Source of the DNA: Gillisella vitis
GTDB lineage: Bacteria > Pseudomonadota > Alphaproteobacteria > Rhizobiales > Rhizobiaceae
Assembly (NCBI RefSeq): GCF_014204625.1
Contig: NZ_JACHLU010000001.1
Coordinates: forward strand, 496,001 to 560,000
Length of the DNA: 64,000 nucleotides
Direction: 5' to 3'
In this document: positions 19,038-28,026 of the stretch, piece by piece
Numbering within the stretch: the stretch's first letter is position 1
Layout: each line of letters begins with the position of its first letter
Notes under the pieces: generated by a model
Databases searched by the model: none
What the model was told of the DNA's origin: nothing
The model's input: only the letters and a program-made list of their open reading frames with translations
Made by a program: the position numbers and the translations under genes

Positions 19038-20033
19038 TCAGAAGATTTTCGAGAACTGATCGATGTTTTTCGCGTCATAAACGAAAGGATCGGCCATGGC
19101 GGCTTCGCCCTTGTCATCAACTTTCACTTTGCCCATGCGGCCTGTTGGGATTTCGGTGCCGGGCTTGCCGGTGGCATCACCCTTGACCAGATGATAGGCA
19201 ATCTGGGTTGCGGAATAGCCGAGGTCAATCGGGTTCCAGATGGCAAATTCCTTGGTGGCACCCGACTTGATGGCTCCTGCCATTTCCGAAGGCAGACCAA
19301 GACCCGTGACATAGACCTTACCGATCTTGCCCGCATCCTTCACCGCTTGCGATGCCGCCAGAACACCCACGGTCGTGGGAGCCACAATGACCTTCACATC
19401 CGGGTGGGACGACATAATGCCTTGAGCTTCACGATAGCTCTTATCGGCCAAGTCATCCCCATAAACGGTGGTTGTCAGCTTCAGGCCCGGAAAGTCCTTG
19501 AGCTGCTTTTTCATCTCATCAATCCAGATATTCTGATTGGTGGAAGTCGATGTGGCCGACAGAATGGCGAAATCGCCCTTGCCATCTGGCAGATGATCGG
19601 CGGCCAGTTTCAGGCACATTTTGCCAATCAACTCATTCGATGAAGGGTTGAGGTGCATGATGCGGCCAGCCGGGGCCACGCCGGAATCCCAGGAAATGAC
19701 CTTGATGCCGCGCTGGGCGGCCTTTTTCAGCGCAGGCACCACCGCATCCGGGTCGTTGGCGGAAATGGCAATGGCATCAACCCCTTGCGCGATCAGCGAA
19801 TTGATCACCTCAATCTGACCTTCCGCCGTGGTGGTGGTGGGACCAGTGTAAATGATCTTGACGCCGCCCAATTCCTTGGCCGCTTCTTCAGCACCCTTGT
19901 TGGCGGCTTCAAAAAAGCCATTGCCCAGGGATTTCACCACGATGGCGATTTTCATATCGGCCGCGTGCGACACACCTGCCGTTGCAACAAAGGCAATGGC
20001 TGCTGCACCAAAAAGCCGTCTGGATATTTTCAT
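19038..20033 (-). CDS. rhaS: Periplasmic rhamnose-binding protein
   Basis: A 331-residue type I periplasmic-binding protein that captures rhamnose for RhaPQT. The signal peptide is MKISRRLFGAAAIAFVATAG followed by VSHA, with cleavage likely after AHA-like residues near 24. IAISANDPDAVVPALKKA and VISWDSGV are typical of sugar-binding members. ATG 20033 is preceded by GGGAGGA. A weak stem (CGGTCG/CGACCG, 20072-20095) around the rhaR stop codon may help set the higher level expected for a binding protein. It is not an AraC-type regulator despite sharing the name with E. coli rhaS. Confidence 0.92.
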   Translation of the reverse strand: MKISRRLFGAAAIAFVATAGVSHAADMKIAIVVKSLGNGFFEAANKGAEEAAKELGGVKIIYTGPTTTTAEGQIEVINSLIAQGVDAIAISANDPDAVVPALKKAAQRGIKVISWDSGVAPAGRIMHLNPSSNELIGKMCLKLAADHLPDGKGDFAILSATSTSTNQNIWIDEMKKQLKDFPGLKLTTTVYGDDLADKSYREAQGIMSSHPDVKVIVAPTTVGVLAASQAVKDAGKIGKVYVTGLGLPSEMAGAIKSGATKEFAIWNPIDLGYSATQIAYHLVKGDATGKPGTEIPTGRMGKVKVDDKGEAAMADPFVYDAKNIDQFSKIF

Positions 20034-20084
20034 GATTTTTCCTCCCACTGTTAAAGACCACTTCCCCCGAACGGTCGTTTTTCC

Positions 20085-20897
20085 TCAAGCGACCGAGGGG
20101 GGCGCTTCCCTGTCGGCAGAGGCCGAAACCTTCACCGTCAATAGTTTAATGCCCGCCGCCTCGACCATGGAGGCCGCCTCATCCGACACGCCCTCATCGG
20201 TGATGATGGTCGAAACATTGTCCAACGGACACAGAATCATGCTGGAGCGGCGCGAAAACTTGGTGGAATCGACCATGACGATCAATTCCTCCGCCTGCCG
20301 CATCAGCCGCTGCTCGCTCTGAATCACCAGCGCATCCGGCTCCATCACTCCAAGAGCGTTGATGCCTTGCGCACCAATGAACATGCGCTGCGCATAAAAA
20401 TTGCGAATCGCATCATTCTCAAACGGTGAGAGAATGAGGCTCTGGTCACGGTAGATCGAACCGCCCGGCACATTCACATTGCATTTCGAATGCTTCACCA
20501 GATGCTCGGCAATCGCAAACGAGTTTGTCATCACCTGCAAACGCCGCGCTGACATGAAATGCACCATTTGAAAGGTCGTCGTACCCCCATTGATGATGAT
20601 GGACGAGCCTTCCTCGCACAAATCCACAGCTGCGCGGGCAATAGCGCGTTTTTTGTCGATATTGATCGTTTCTGATACTTTGAACGGCCGTGCCGCCAGA
20701 TTGCCCTGCTGGGGCGGATGCACCGCCTCGGCTCCGCCCCGCACCCGGCGGAGTTTTCCCTGCACATGCAAAGACGCAATATCACGGCGGATGGTTGCCT
20801 CGGACGCATCCGTCAATTCGGCAATATCCTGCACCGTCACCACAGGCTTTTCCTGGACGGCGCTTAAAATAATGCGATGGCGTTCACGTTCGTGCAT
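20085..20897 (-). CDS. rhaR: DeoR-family regulator of rhamnose genes
   Basis: A 270-residue repressor of the DeoR type. The N-terminal winged helix-turn-helix contains DASEATIRRDIASLHVQGKL, and the C-terminal sugar-phosphate-sensing DeoRC domain contains IINGGTTTFQM. It is the first gene of the minus operon and divergent from rhaD. In R. leguminosarum RhaR is a DeoR repressor released in the presence of rhamnose, and the same position here supports that role. The strong inverted repeat at 20940-21010 is its likely binding site. ATG 20897 is preceded by AGGAGGAAG. Confidence 0.92.
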   Translation of the reverse strand: MHERERHRIILSAVQEKPVVTVQDIAELTDASEATIRRDIASLHVQGKLRRVRGGAEAVHPPQQGNLAARPFKVSETINIDKKRAIARAAVDLCEEGSSIIINGGTTTFQMVHFMSARRLQVMTNSFAIAEHLVKHSKCNVNVPGGSIYRDQSLILSPFENDAIRNFYAQRMFIGAQGINALGVMEPDALVIQSEQRLMRQAEELIVMVDSTKFSRRSSMILCPLDNVSTIITDEGVSDEAASMVEAAGIKLLTVKVSASADREAPPSVA

Positions 20898-20939
20898 GGC
20901 TTCCTCCTGTGATCAATTAATTCATAAACTCTTTACGCC

Positions 20940-21010
20940 GTCAATCACAAACGATCAAAATAAATTATATTGCGGCGCACAATGAATATTTTTGAGCGTT
21001 TTTGATTGAC
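20940..21010. promoter_or_regulatory. Probable RhaR operator in the rhaR-rhaD divergent promoter
   Basis: Two 21-base arms in opposite orientation match at 19 positions. The left arm, 20940-20960, begins GTCAATCA and ends GATCAAAA; the right arm, 20990-21010, begins TTTTGAGCG and ends TGATTGAC. The spacer is 29 AT-rich bases. The site lies between the divergent rhaR and rhaD starts, where a DeoR repressor could bind both arms and loop the DNA to control both operons. Confidence 0.7.
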
Positions 21011-21097
21011 AACCGCGATAATCTTGCGCGATACCTTCACCCAAGACGGAGGGCCAACGAGAGCTGTTGGCCAAGAAACATACTTTGGGAGGATTGC

Positions 21098-23194
21098 ATG
21101 ACAGGCCAACCACGCCTTCTCGATAACCGCTGGGATGACAGCATTGCCGCCACGTTAGATGAGCCGGGCAAGCTGCTCTATCGCTCCAACCTGTTGGGCG
21201 CAGACAAGCGCATTACCAATTACGGTGGCGGCAACACGTCTGCAAAGGTCATGGAAATTGATCCGCTGACGGGCCAAAGCGTGAAAGTCCTCTGGGTCAA
21301 GGGTTCCGGCGGCGATGTCGGCACCATCAAGCTGGATGGCTTTGCAACCCTTTATCAAGACAAGCTGGACGCCTTGAAAGGTATCTATAAGGGCGTGCAT
21401 GATGAAGACCGCATGGTTGGCTTTTTGCCCCATTGCACCTTCAATCTCAACCCGCGTGCGGCCTCGATTGACACGCCTTTGCATGGGTTTGTACCCTTTA
21501 CCCATGTCGATCACATGCACCCGGACGCAATCATTGCCATTGCGGCTGCGAAAAATTCGAAAGAGCTGACCCAGCAGATTTTTGGCGATGAGATTGGCTG
21601 GCTCCCATGGCGGCGCCCCGGCTTTCAGCTCGGTCTCGATCTGGAAGCCTTTGTCAAAGCCAATCCCAATGCCAAGGGCGTTGTGCTGGAAAGCCACGGC
21701 CTGTTCACTTGGGATAATGACGCCAAAGCTTGCTATGAATTGACACTGGCGATTATCAACAAGGCGATCATCTGGTTTGCTAAGGAAACCGAAGGCAAGA
21801 CAATTTTTGGCGGTGCCGCCACCACATCGCTGCCTGTTGATCAGCGCCGCGCCATTGCCGCCCGTTTGATGCCGGAAATTCGCGGTCGCATTGGCAAGCA
21901 GGAGCGCAAGCTCGGCCATTTTGACGATCAGGATGCCGTACTGGAATTCGTCAATTCCAAGCATTTGCAGCCCTTGGGCGCGTTGGGTACGTCCTGCCCC
22001 GACCATTTTCTGCGTACCAAAATCCGGCCTTTGATTGTCGATTTTGATCCGGCTAACCCGGATGTCGATGCCATTGTCGCCGGTCTGGACGCGGCGCTGG
22101 AAGCTTATCGCGCCGATTACACCCGCTATTATGAGACCTGCAAGCACGACAATTCGCCAAAAATCCGCGATCCCAACCCGGTGATTTTCCTCATTCCCGG
22201 CGTCGGCATGTTGTCTTTCGCCAAGGACAAGGCCACGGCGCGCATTGCTGGCGAGTTTTACGTCAACGCCATCAATGTGATGCGCGGTGCCTCCACCGTC
22301 TCCGAATATCAGGGCCTGCCAGAACAGGAAGCCTTTGATATTGAATATTGGTTGCTCGAAGAAGCCAAGCTTCAGCGTATGCCAAAGCCCAAAAGCCTTG
22401 CGGGCAAGGTGGCGTTTGTCACCGGCGGCGCAGGCGGCATTGGCCGCGCCACAGCAGAGCGACTGGTGTCGGAAGGTGCTTGCGTTGTGCTGGCGGATAT
22501 TGATGCCAATGCGCTCGACGCAACATTAACAGACTTCACAAAGCGCCACGGTGCAGATGCAGTGCGCTCTGTTGTACTGGATGTCACCAAGGAAGATGCG
22601 GTGATTGCAGCCTTTTCGCAAAGCTCGGTTGAGTTCGGTGGGGTGGACATTCTGGTGTCGAACGCCGGTATTGCCTCGTCTGCCCCCGTGGAAGACACAA
22701 CGCTTGCCATGTGGAACAAGAATATCGACATTCTGGCCACTGGCTATTTCCTCGTATCGCGTGAAGCCTTCCGGCTGTTTCGCCGTCAGAATCTTGGCGG
22801 CAACGTGGTGTTTGTGGCCTCCAAAAACGGTCTGGCTTCATCGCCAAATGCTTCGGCCTATTGCACGGCGAAAGCCGCAGAAATCCATCTGGCCCGTTGC
22901 CTTGCGCTGGAAGGTGCTGATGCCGGTATTCGCGTCAACACCGTCAACCCCGATGCCGTTTTGCGTGGCTCAAAAATCTGGAACGGCGAGTGGCGTGAGC
23001 AGCGGGCAGCCTCTTCCAAAATCGAAGTGGACGATCTTGAGGAACATTACCGCAAGCGTTCCATGCTGAAGCTCAATGTATTCCCGGAAGACATCGCAGA
23101 AGCCATCTATTTTCTCGCCTCCGATGCCTCGGCCAAGTCCACGGGCAATATTATCAATGTTGACGCTGGCAACGCGCAAAGTTTCACACGATAA
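21098..23194 (+). CDS. rhaD: Bifunctional rhamnulose-1-phosphate aldolase / lactaldehyde dehydrogenase
   Basis: A 698-residue fusion. The N-terminal class II aldolase domain (about 1-400) has zinc ligands in HVDHMHPDA and ESHGLFTW and would split rhamnulose-1-phosphate into dihydroxyacetone phosphate and L-lactaldehyde. The C-terminal short-chain dehydrogenase domain (about 430-698) has the NAD motif TGGAGGIG and SAYCTAK, and would oxidise or reduce the lactaldehyde. ATG 21098 follows GGGAGGA; an upstream ATG at 21002 lacks a site and would encode a non-conserved extension. It is followed by rhaI 24 bases later. The fusion is the usual form in rhizobia and many actinobacteria. Confidence 0.95.
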   Translation: MTGQPRLLDNRWDDSIAATLDEPGKLLYRSNLLGADKRITNYGGGNTSAKVMEIDPLTGQSVKVLWVKGSGGDVGTIKLDGFATLYQDKLDALKGIYKGVHDEDRMVGFLPHCTFNLNPRAASIDTPLHGFVPFTHVDHMHPDAIIAIAAAKNSKELTQQIFGDEIGWLPWRRPGFQLGLDLEAFVKANPNAKGVVLESHGLFTWDNDAKACYELTLAIINKAIIWFAKETEGKTIFGGAATTSLPVDQRRAIAARLMPEIRGRIGKQERKLGHFDDQDAVLEFVNSKHLQPLGALGTSCPDHFLRTKIRPLIVDFDPANPDVDAIVAGLDAALEAYRADYTRYYETCKHDNSPKIRDPNPVIFLIPGVGMLSFAKDKATARIAGEFYVNAINVMRGASTVSEYQGLPEQEAFDIEYWLLEEAKLQRMPKPKSLAGKVAFVTGGAGGIGRATAERLVSEGACVVLADIDANALDATLTDFTKRHGADAVRSVVLDVTKEDAVIAAFSQSSVEFGGVDILVSNAGIASSAPVEDTTLAMWNKNIDILATGYFLVSREAFRLFRRQNLGGNVVFVASKNGLASSPNASAYCTAKAAEIHLARCLALEGADAGIRVNTVNPDAVLRGSKIWNGEWREQRAASSKIEVDDLEEHYRKRSMLKLNVFPEDIAEAIYFLASDASAKSTGNIINVDAGNAQSFTR

Positions 23195-23218
23195 TTGACG
23201 GATGCTCGGGAGGATCAG

Positions 23219-24511
23219 ATGACAGATTTCAACATTTCAGCGGATGTGATTGCCGCTGATAACGATGCTCGCGCAAAAGCGCTCAACTCCGATTACGCAG
23301 CGCTTGGTGAAAAGCTCGCACGCAGCAACATCGACATCGAGGCGATTACCGCCAAGGTAGCGGACTTTTACGTTGCCGTACCCTCTTGGGGTGTTGGCAC
23401 GGGTGGCACGCGCTTTGCCCGCTTTCCGGGCGTTGGTGAGCCAAGGCATATTTTTGATAAACTGGATGACTGCGGCGTCATCCAGCAATTGACCCGCGCA
23501 ACGCCCGCCGTGTCGCTGCATATTCCATGGGACAAGACAGACCCCAAGGAGCTGAAAGCCAAGGCCGATATGCTGGGGCTTGGCTTTGATGCCATGAACT
23601 CCAACACGTTCTCAGATGCTGCCGATCAAGCCCATTCCTACAAGTATGGTTCCCTCAGCCATGTGAATGCGGCGACACGACAACAGGCGATTGAGCATAA
23701 TATCGAGTGCATCGAACTCGGTGCTGCCCTTGGCTCCAAAGCTCTGACGGTCTGGGTGGGTGATGGCTCCAACTTCCCCGGCCAGAGCAATTTTACCCGT
23801 GCTTTTGAGCGTTACCTTGCCTCAATGGCAGAAATCTATAAGGCGCTGCCAGAAGATTGGCGGCTGTTTTCCGAACATAAAATGTATGAACCGGCCTTTT
23901 ATTCCAGCGTCGTGCAGGACTGGGGCACCAATTACCTGATTGCCCAGACGCTGGGACCAAAGGCCCAATGCCTCGTGGATCTCGGCCACCATGCGCCCAA
24001 CACCAATATTGAAATGATTGTGGCCCGCCTGATCCAGTTCGGTAAATTGGGCGGCTTCCACTTCAACGATTCCAAATATGGCGATGATGATCTGGATGCG
24101 GGATCGGTGGAACCTTACCGGCTGTTTCTGGTGTTCAATGAGTTGGTGGATTCGGAACATCGCGGCGTGAAGGGCTTTCATCCCGCACACATGATTGATC
24201 AGTCGCACAATGTGACCGACCCCATTGAAAGCCTGATTGCCAGCGCCAACGAAATCCGCCGGGCCTATGCGCAGGCACTGCTGGTCGATCGCATTGCCCT
24301 TGAGGGCTATCAGGATAGCAATGATGCCTTGATGGCCACGGAAACGCTGAAACGCGCCTATCGCACCGATGTTGAGCCAATTCTGGCCGAGGCCCGCCGT
24401 CGGGCGGGCGGTGCCATTGATCCGGTAGCAGCCTATCGGGCCAGCGGCTACCGGACCAAGGTTGCAGCCTTGCGGCCTGCGGTCAAAGGTGGATCGGGTG
24501 GCATTGTGTAA
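23219..24511 (+). CDS. rhaI: L-rhamnose isomerase, rhizobial/actinobacterial type
   Basis: A 430-residue TIM-barrel sugar isomerase that converts L-rhamnose to L-rhamnulose. Metal-site motifs include SEHKMYEPAF, DLGHHAPNTN and HFNDSKYGDDD. This type differs from E. coli RhaA. ATG 23219 is preceded by GGGAGGA; the earlier TTG 23195 has no site. It is the second gene of the rhaDI operon and ends 45 bases before a dispersed hairpin. Confidence 0.93.
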   Translation: MTDFNISADVIAADNDARAKALNSDYAALGEKLARSNIDIEAITAKVADFYVAVPSWGVGTGGTRFARFPGVGEPRHIFDKLDDCGVIQQLTRATPAVSLHIPWDKTDPKELKAKADMLGLGFDAMNSNTFSDAADQAHSYKYGSLSHVNAATRQQAIEHNIECIELGAALGSKALTVWVGDGSNFPGQSNFTRAFERYLASMAEIYKALPEDWRLFSEHKMYEPAFYSSVVQDWGTNYLIAQTLGPKAQCLVDLGHHAPNTNIEMIVARLIQFGKLGGFHFNDSKYGDDDLDAGSVEPYRLFLVFNELVDSEHRGVKGFHPAHMIDQSHNVTDPIESLIASANEIRRAYAQALLVDRIALEGYQDSNDALMATETLKRAYRTDVEPILAEARRRAGGAIDPVAAYRASGYRTKVAALRPAVKGGSGGIV

Positions 24512-24556
24512 TCTCAGCGCTCCTTTTCCATGATTGGGGATGGAAGATAAGATTTT

Positions 24557-24591
24557 GAGTCTGTCAGGTTCAGACTGAACCAGACAGACTC
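24557..24591. repeat. Dispersed hairpin repeat, copy C (after rhaI)
   Basis: The most regular copy. GAGTCTGTC and GACAGACTC form the outer stem and GGTTCA/TGAACC the inner stem, with a single A-A mismatch and a GAC loop. It starts 45 bases after the rhaI stop, with no T-run behind it. It may stabilise or weakly terminate the rhaDI message, or simply be a mobile palindrome. Confidence 0.7.
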
Positions 24592-24720
24592 TACAGCTGA
24601 TCGAATTGCAGAAAATCCGGATTGATTGGCTCGAAGGCGGGGCTCTCAAAAACAAATAAAATATTTTACTTTATTAGATTACGTTAATGTTTAAGTCATA
24701 AACAGGCCCTATATTCAATC

Positions 24721-24854
24721 ATGCAGGGAATGAACAGGCATAGCGTACCCCTCCGCTGGAACTTCATTCATTCACCCAACCTGTAATATCCCGGCGTGCC
24801 CCCTCGCGCCCGGACTATTCCTTAGCGCCGCGTCAAAAACGCGGCGCTTTTTTT
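24721..24854 (+). ncRNA. Candidate small RNA between rhaI and the two-component system
   Basis: The 481-base gap between rhaI and the response regulator holds a block that no reading frame explains. A CTATAT -10-like element at 24709-24714 is followed by about 130 bases ending in a perfect intrinsic terminator. The block contains the pyrimidine-rich ACCCCTCCGC (about 24747-24756), which could pair with Shine-Dalgarno sequences, as in many Hfq-dependent rhizobial sRNAs. No good -35 element was seen. I cannot assign it to a named alphaproteobacterial sRNA family. Confidence 0.4.
24824..24854 (+). terminator. Strong intrinsic terminator
   Basis: The 10-base stem AGCGCCGCGT / ACGCGGCGCT with a CAAAA loop is followed by seven T residues. 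It is 313 bases past the rhaI stop, too far to be a simple operon terminator, which supports a separate short transcript ending here. Confidence 0.85.
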
Positions 24855-24992
24855 ATCAGATATTGGCTGGCCTCCTTGCCGCGTTACCTTAAATCAGTCC
24901 TCATTTAAGCTGTAGGTATAAAGTGTTATAGAAAATTGCAGTGCAGCCTATACGCGGCACACTGCGATCAGTCAGCCAATACCGGGGGTCGA

Positions 24993-25655
24993 ATGCGCGT
25001 TTTACTCATTGAGGATGATGGCATCCTTGGAGAAGCCATCCGCGATCATGTGATCCGCGCTGGCCATGCCGTCGATTGGATGAAGACGTTAGAAGATGCA
25101 AAGGCCTGCACCGAAACCGTAGACTATGGTTTGATCCTGCTGGATCTACGCCTGCCCGATGGCAATGGCGTTGATTTTCTGGTGCGCTTGCGCGCAAAAA
25201 ATTGCCCGACGCCGGTTATTATCCTCACCGCCCATGATCAGATTTCAGACCGGATAGAGGGATTAAATTCGGGCGCGGACGATTATCTGGTCAAGCCGTT
25301 CAACCTCAATGAGCTTACAGCCCGCATGTTGGCGGTTTCGCGCCGTTATGCAGCAAAACCCAGCCCTATCACGCGCCTTGGCACTCTCGAAATAAACCTG
25401 GCTGACAAACGCATTACCGACGGCGCAGAACAGATTACCCTATCCAACCGGGAATGGGCCGTGCTGAACACACTACTGGCAAGACCCGGCGCAATTGTAT
25501 CAAAGGCACAGATTGAAGAGGCTCTCTATGCGTTTGGATCGGAAATAGAAAGCAACACAGTCGAGGTCTATGTCAGTCGATTGCGCAAGAAAATTGGCCG
25601 CGAAAGGCTCACAACCGTGCGCGGTGTGGGTTACAGCATTGGGCAGACCCCATGA
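24993..25655 (+). CDS. OmpR-family response regulator
   Basis: A 220-residue DNA-binding response regulator. The receiver domain has acidic residues Asp8-Asp9, phospho-acceptor Asp51 in LILLDLRLPDG and Lys in DDYLVKPF. The C-terminal winged helix ends in RGVGYSIG. ATG 24993 is preceded by GGGGGT. The sensor kinase gene overlaps by 4 bases. The receiver sequence resembles the QseB/PmrA/TctD group; the signal and targets are not evident from the neighbours. Confidence 0.93.
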   Translation: MRVLLIEDDGILGEAIRDHVIRAGHAVDWMKTLEDAKACTETVDYGLILLDLRLPDGNGVDFLVRLRAKNCPTPVIILTAHDQISDRIEGLNSGADDYLVKPFNLNELTARMLAVSRRYAAKPSPITRLGTLEINLADKRITDGAEQITLSNREWAVLNTLLARPGAIVSKAQIEEALYAFGSEIESNTVEVYVSRLRKKIGRERLTTVRGVGYSIGQTP

Positions 25656-26986
25656 AAACACACAGCATGACCCGCAAACTTCTCCTGTGGCTGTCCATCA
25701 CCACCGCCACTCTGTGGCTGATCGCAGCCGGCCTTGGTGCCGTTGTGATGCAGAATGAATTTGGCGAAATTTTTGACAGTGGCCTTCAGCAGACCGGAGA
25801 TCGATTGTTGCCGCTGGTGATGGATGATCTGATGCAGCGTGATCCGCAACAATCATCCGTGCTGAGTTCCAGCGGTCCAGCACCCCAATCCGATGGGCAT
25901 CTTGTGTATCAGGTGCGGGATGCGCAAGGCCGTATCTTGATGCAATCCCATCAGGCGACAACAGGGCCGTTCCCTGCACCTTTGCAAACAGGATTCTGGG
26001 AAAACTATCAGTACCGGATCTATACAACCGCCACCGCCGACAAAAGCATCTTTGTACAAGTAGCGGATTCCGTTGAACACCGAGAGGAATCCACATTGAA
26101 TGCAATGCTGACGATGATGTTGCCAGCCCTTGCGCTGGTGCCGCTGAGCCTTATGGCAGCCTGGCTGATCATTCGTCTGTCTTTGCGCCCCGTCGACATC
26201 TTTCGCCAGTCCATCAGCGAAAAAGACCGGGGCAATCTCGAGGAAATTGCCCTCACACCATTGCCCAGAGAGTTGCAACCGATCGGTCGCTCCGTCAATC
26301 TTCTGCTGTCACGCTTGCGCGCAGCCCTTGATGCAGAGCGCGAATTTACTGCCAACAGCGCACACGAGCTTCGAACCCCCATTGCAGGCGCACTTGCCCA
26401 GACACAGCTTCTGATGGCTGATTTGCAGGCACCCGATGCGCCTGCTCGCGCCGCGCAAATCGAAACATCCTTGGATAAACTGTCAAAACTTGTCGAAAAA
26501 CTGCTGCAATTGTCCCGGGCAGAAGCAGGCATTGGGGCGACAGGAGAGACGGTTGATCTTGTGCCGGTGCTTGATCTGATTGTTGAAGATTTCCGCCGTG
26601 CCGGTGCCGATAGTCTGGTTTATCAACGCGACAACAATGTGCAATTGCTCTGCTGCGTTAGCGAGGACGCCTTTGCCATTGCCATCCGAAACATGATTGA
26701 AAACGCTTTGCGCCATGGGGCAAAAACGCAACCCGTTGACATATCAATCGTCGGTGGAGACAGTATTGTCGTCACCAACAGCGGTGCGCCGCTCCATGCG
26801 GAACAGATGCGCGCCATCCGCAAACGCTTTCAGAAGATAAATGCGGCCACGCCCGGTTCGGGGCTTGGCTTGTCCATCATTGAGCGCCTTGCCGAGCAGA
26901 TGAATGCACGGTTTGACATCGCCTCTCCGGCACGAGGTCGGAGTGATGGTTTTGAGGCCTGCCTGACAGTGCCGCTTGTTGCATAG
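25652..26986 (+). CDS. Sensor histidine kinase
   Basis: A 444-residue inner-membrane kinase. Membrane segments are at about 10-32 and 150-175, enclosing a sensor region of about 120 residues in the periplasm. A linker of about 45 residues leads to the dimerisation helix with phospho-His238 in NSAHELRTPIAGA. The N box is IRNMIENALRHG and the G box GSGLGLSIIERL. It overlaps the response regulator by ATGA, so the two form a coupled pair of the QseC/PmrB type. The periplasmic part shows no recognisable ligand domain. Confidence 0.92.
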   Translation: MKTHSMTRKLLLWLSITTATLWLIAAGLGAVVMQNEFGEIFDSGLQQTGDRLLPLVMDDLMQRDPQQSSVLSSSGPAPQSDGHLVYQVRDAQGRILMQSHQATTGPFPAPLQTGFWENYQYRIYTTATADKSIFVQVADSVEHREESTLNAMLTMMLPALALVPLSLMAAWLIIRLSLRPVDIFRQSISEKDRGNLEEIALTPLPRELQPIGRSVNLLLSRLRAALDAEREFTANSAHELRTPIAGALAQTQLLMADLQAPDAPARAAQIETSLDKLSKLVEKLLQLSRAEAGIGATGETVDLVPVLDLIVEDFRRAGADSLVYQRDNNVQLLCCVSEDAFAIAIRNMIENALRHGAKTQPVDISIVGGDSIVVTNSGAPLHAEQMRAIRKRFQKINAATPGSGLGLSIIERLAEQMNARFDIASPARGRSDGFEACLTVPLVA

Positions 26987-27080
26987 CTGTCCAGCACAGA
27001 AAACGCATCGACCTCGCCTCATTCTGAGGCTATCTGACGCGATAGTCTTATTCTATAAAATTGACAGGAACTGACACAGC

Positions 27081-27467
27081 ATGACAGAACTTGACGAACC
27101 CCAGGGCGAACTGACTTTGCGCACGCTGGCCATGCCTGCGGATACCAATCCGGCTGGCGATATTTTCGGCGGGTGGGTGTTGGCGCAGATGGATGCGGCG
27201 GCTGGCATCAAATCGTCTGAGCGTGCCAAAGGCCGCACAGTAACCGCAGCCGTCAAGGAAGTCAGTTTCAAACGTCCCGTGAAAGTTGGCGATACGGTCT
27301 GCATCTATTGTTCTGTCGATCAGGTTGGCCGAACATCAATGACGCTTTACGTCGAATGCTGGGTGCGCCGTCAGTTCTCACAGGAGCGCCAGAAAGTCAC
27401 AGAAGCACATTTTATCATGGTGGCCCTTGATGAACAGGGAAAACCGAGACAGGTTGATGCGGTGTAA
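27081..27467 (+). CDS. Acyl-CoA thioesterase, YciA type
   Basis: A 128-residue single hotdog domain that would hydrolyse acyl-CoA to free acid and CoA in the cytoplasm. Family motifs are TLAMPADTNPAGDIFGGWVL, with the catalytic Asp region, and TAAVKEVSFKRPVKVGD. Length and motifs match YciA. ATG 27081 follows GACAGGAACTGACACAGC, a modest ribosome-binding site. It is co-directional with the kinase gene but 94 bases away and functionally separate. A perfect hairpin follows directly. Confidence 0.9.
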   Translation: MTELDEPQGELTLRTLAMPADTNPAGDIFGGWVLAQMDAAAGIKSSERAKGRTVTAAVKEVSFKRPVKVGDTVCIYCSVDQVGRTSMTLYVECWVRRQFSQERQKVTEAHFIMVALDEQGKPRQVDAV

Positions 27468-27470
27468 AAT

Positions 27471-27510
27471 AACACTGCCGTGCACTCCATCAGGAGTGCA
27501 CGGCAGTGTT
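27471..27510. terminator. Perfect 18-bp hairpin between convergent genes
   Basis: AACACTGCCG followed by TGCACTCC pairs with its exact reverse complement around an ATCA loop. It starts 3 bases after the yciA stop and sits before the end of the convergent cheW gene, so it could terminate both messages. There is no clear T-run on either side. Confidence 0.75.
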
Positions 27511-27552
27511 AGATAAAATGTGCTGCTCAATCGCCTGATTGATAATTCGGTA

Positions 27553-28026
27553 TCAGGCCACCATGCCCCATTCGGCTGCATCGTCATCGCCAAACATGCG
27601 CTCCAGATTGAGGAAGCAAATCATTGTCTGGCCTTGAGCAATAATGCCATCAGAAAAAGCCGAGCTTGGGCCTGTTGCCTGCGGCAGGGGCTGCAAGCGA
27701 TCCAGCGGCACCGTCAAAATATCTGATACGCCATCGACCAGCAGGCCGATTGTCATACCATTGACGTCTGTGACCACAATCGCGCTTCGCTCATTGGCTT
27801 CGGTTCCGGCCATGCCCAGCTTGACGGCCAGATCGACGATCGGAATCACCGTACCACGAAGGTTCATAACCCCAATGACTTCATAGGGCGCGTGAGGAAT
27901 CGGCGTCACGGGTGCCCAGCCACGGATTTCACGAATGGACGTTGTTTTGACGCAGAACTCCTGTTCATGCAGGCGGAATGCGATAATCTCCAGGGTTTCA
28001 CCCTGTCCTACATAACCCGTCGACAT
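27553..28026 (-). CDS. cheW: CheW-like chemotaxis coupling protein
   Basis: A 157-residue CheW domain that couples chemoreceptors to the CheA kinase. Hallmarks are EFCVKTTSIREI, VMNLRGTVIPIVDL and VDGVSDI. ATG 28026 is preceded by GGGAGGA. Its start overlaps the stop of a small upstream frame (TGATG). No other chemotaxis genes are in the window, so it is an orphan paralogue. It may serve a chemosensory array whose other genes are elsewhere. Confidence 0.92.
   Translation of the reverse strand: MSTGYVGQGETLEIIAFRLHEQEFCVKTTSIREIRGWAPVTPIPHAPYEVIGVMNLRGTVIPIVDLAVKLGMAGTEANERSAIVVTDVNGMTIGLLVDGVSDILTVPLDRLQPLPQATGPSSAFSDGIIAQGQTMICFLNLERMFGDDDAAEWGMVA

Noticed and set aside
17785..19059. 424-codon open frame on the plus strand
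   Set aside because: It lies opposite rhaT, which has full ABC motifs; its translation is low-complexity and shows no family signature.
20072..20095. Small stem around the rhaR stop codon
   Set aside because: Only six base pairs with a 12-base loop; too weak to list as a feature, mentioned under rhaS.
21155..22147. 330-codon open frame on the minus strand
   Set aside because: Antisense to the aldolase domain of rhaD, with no motifs or ribosome-binding site.
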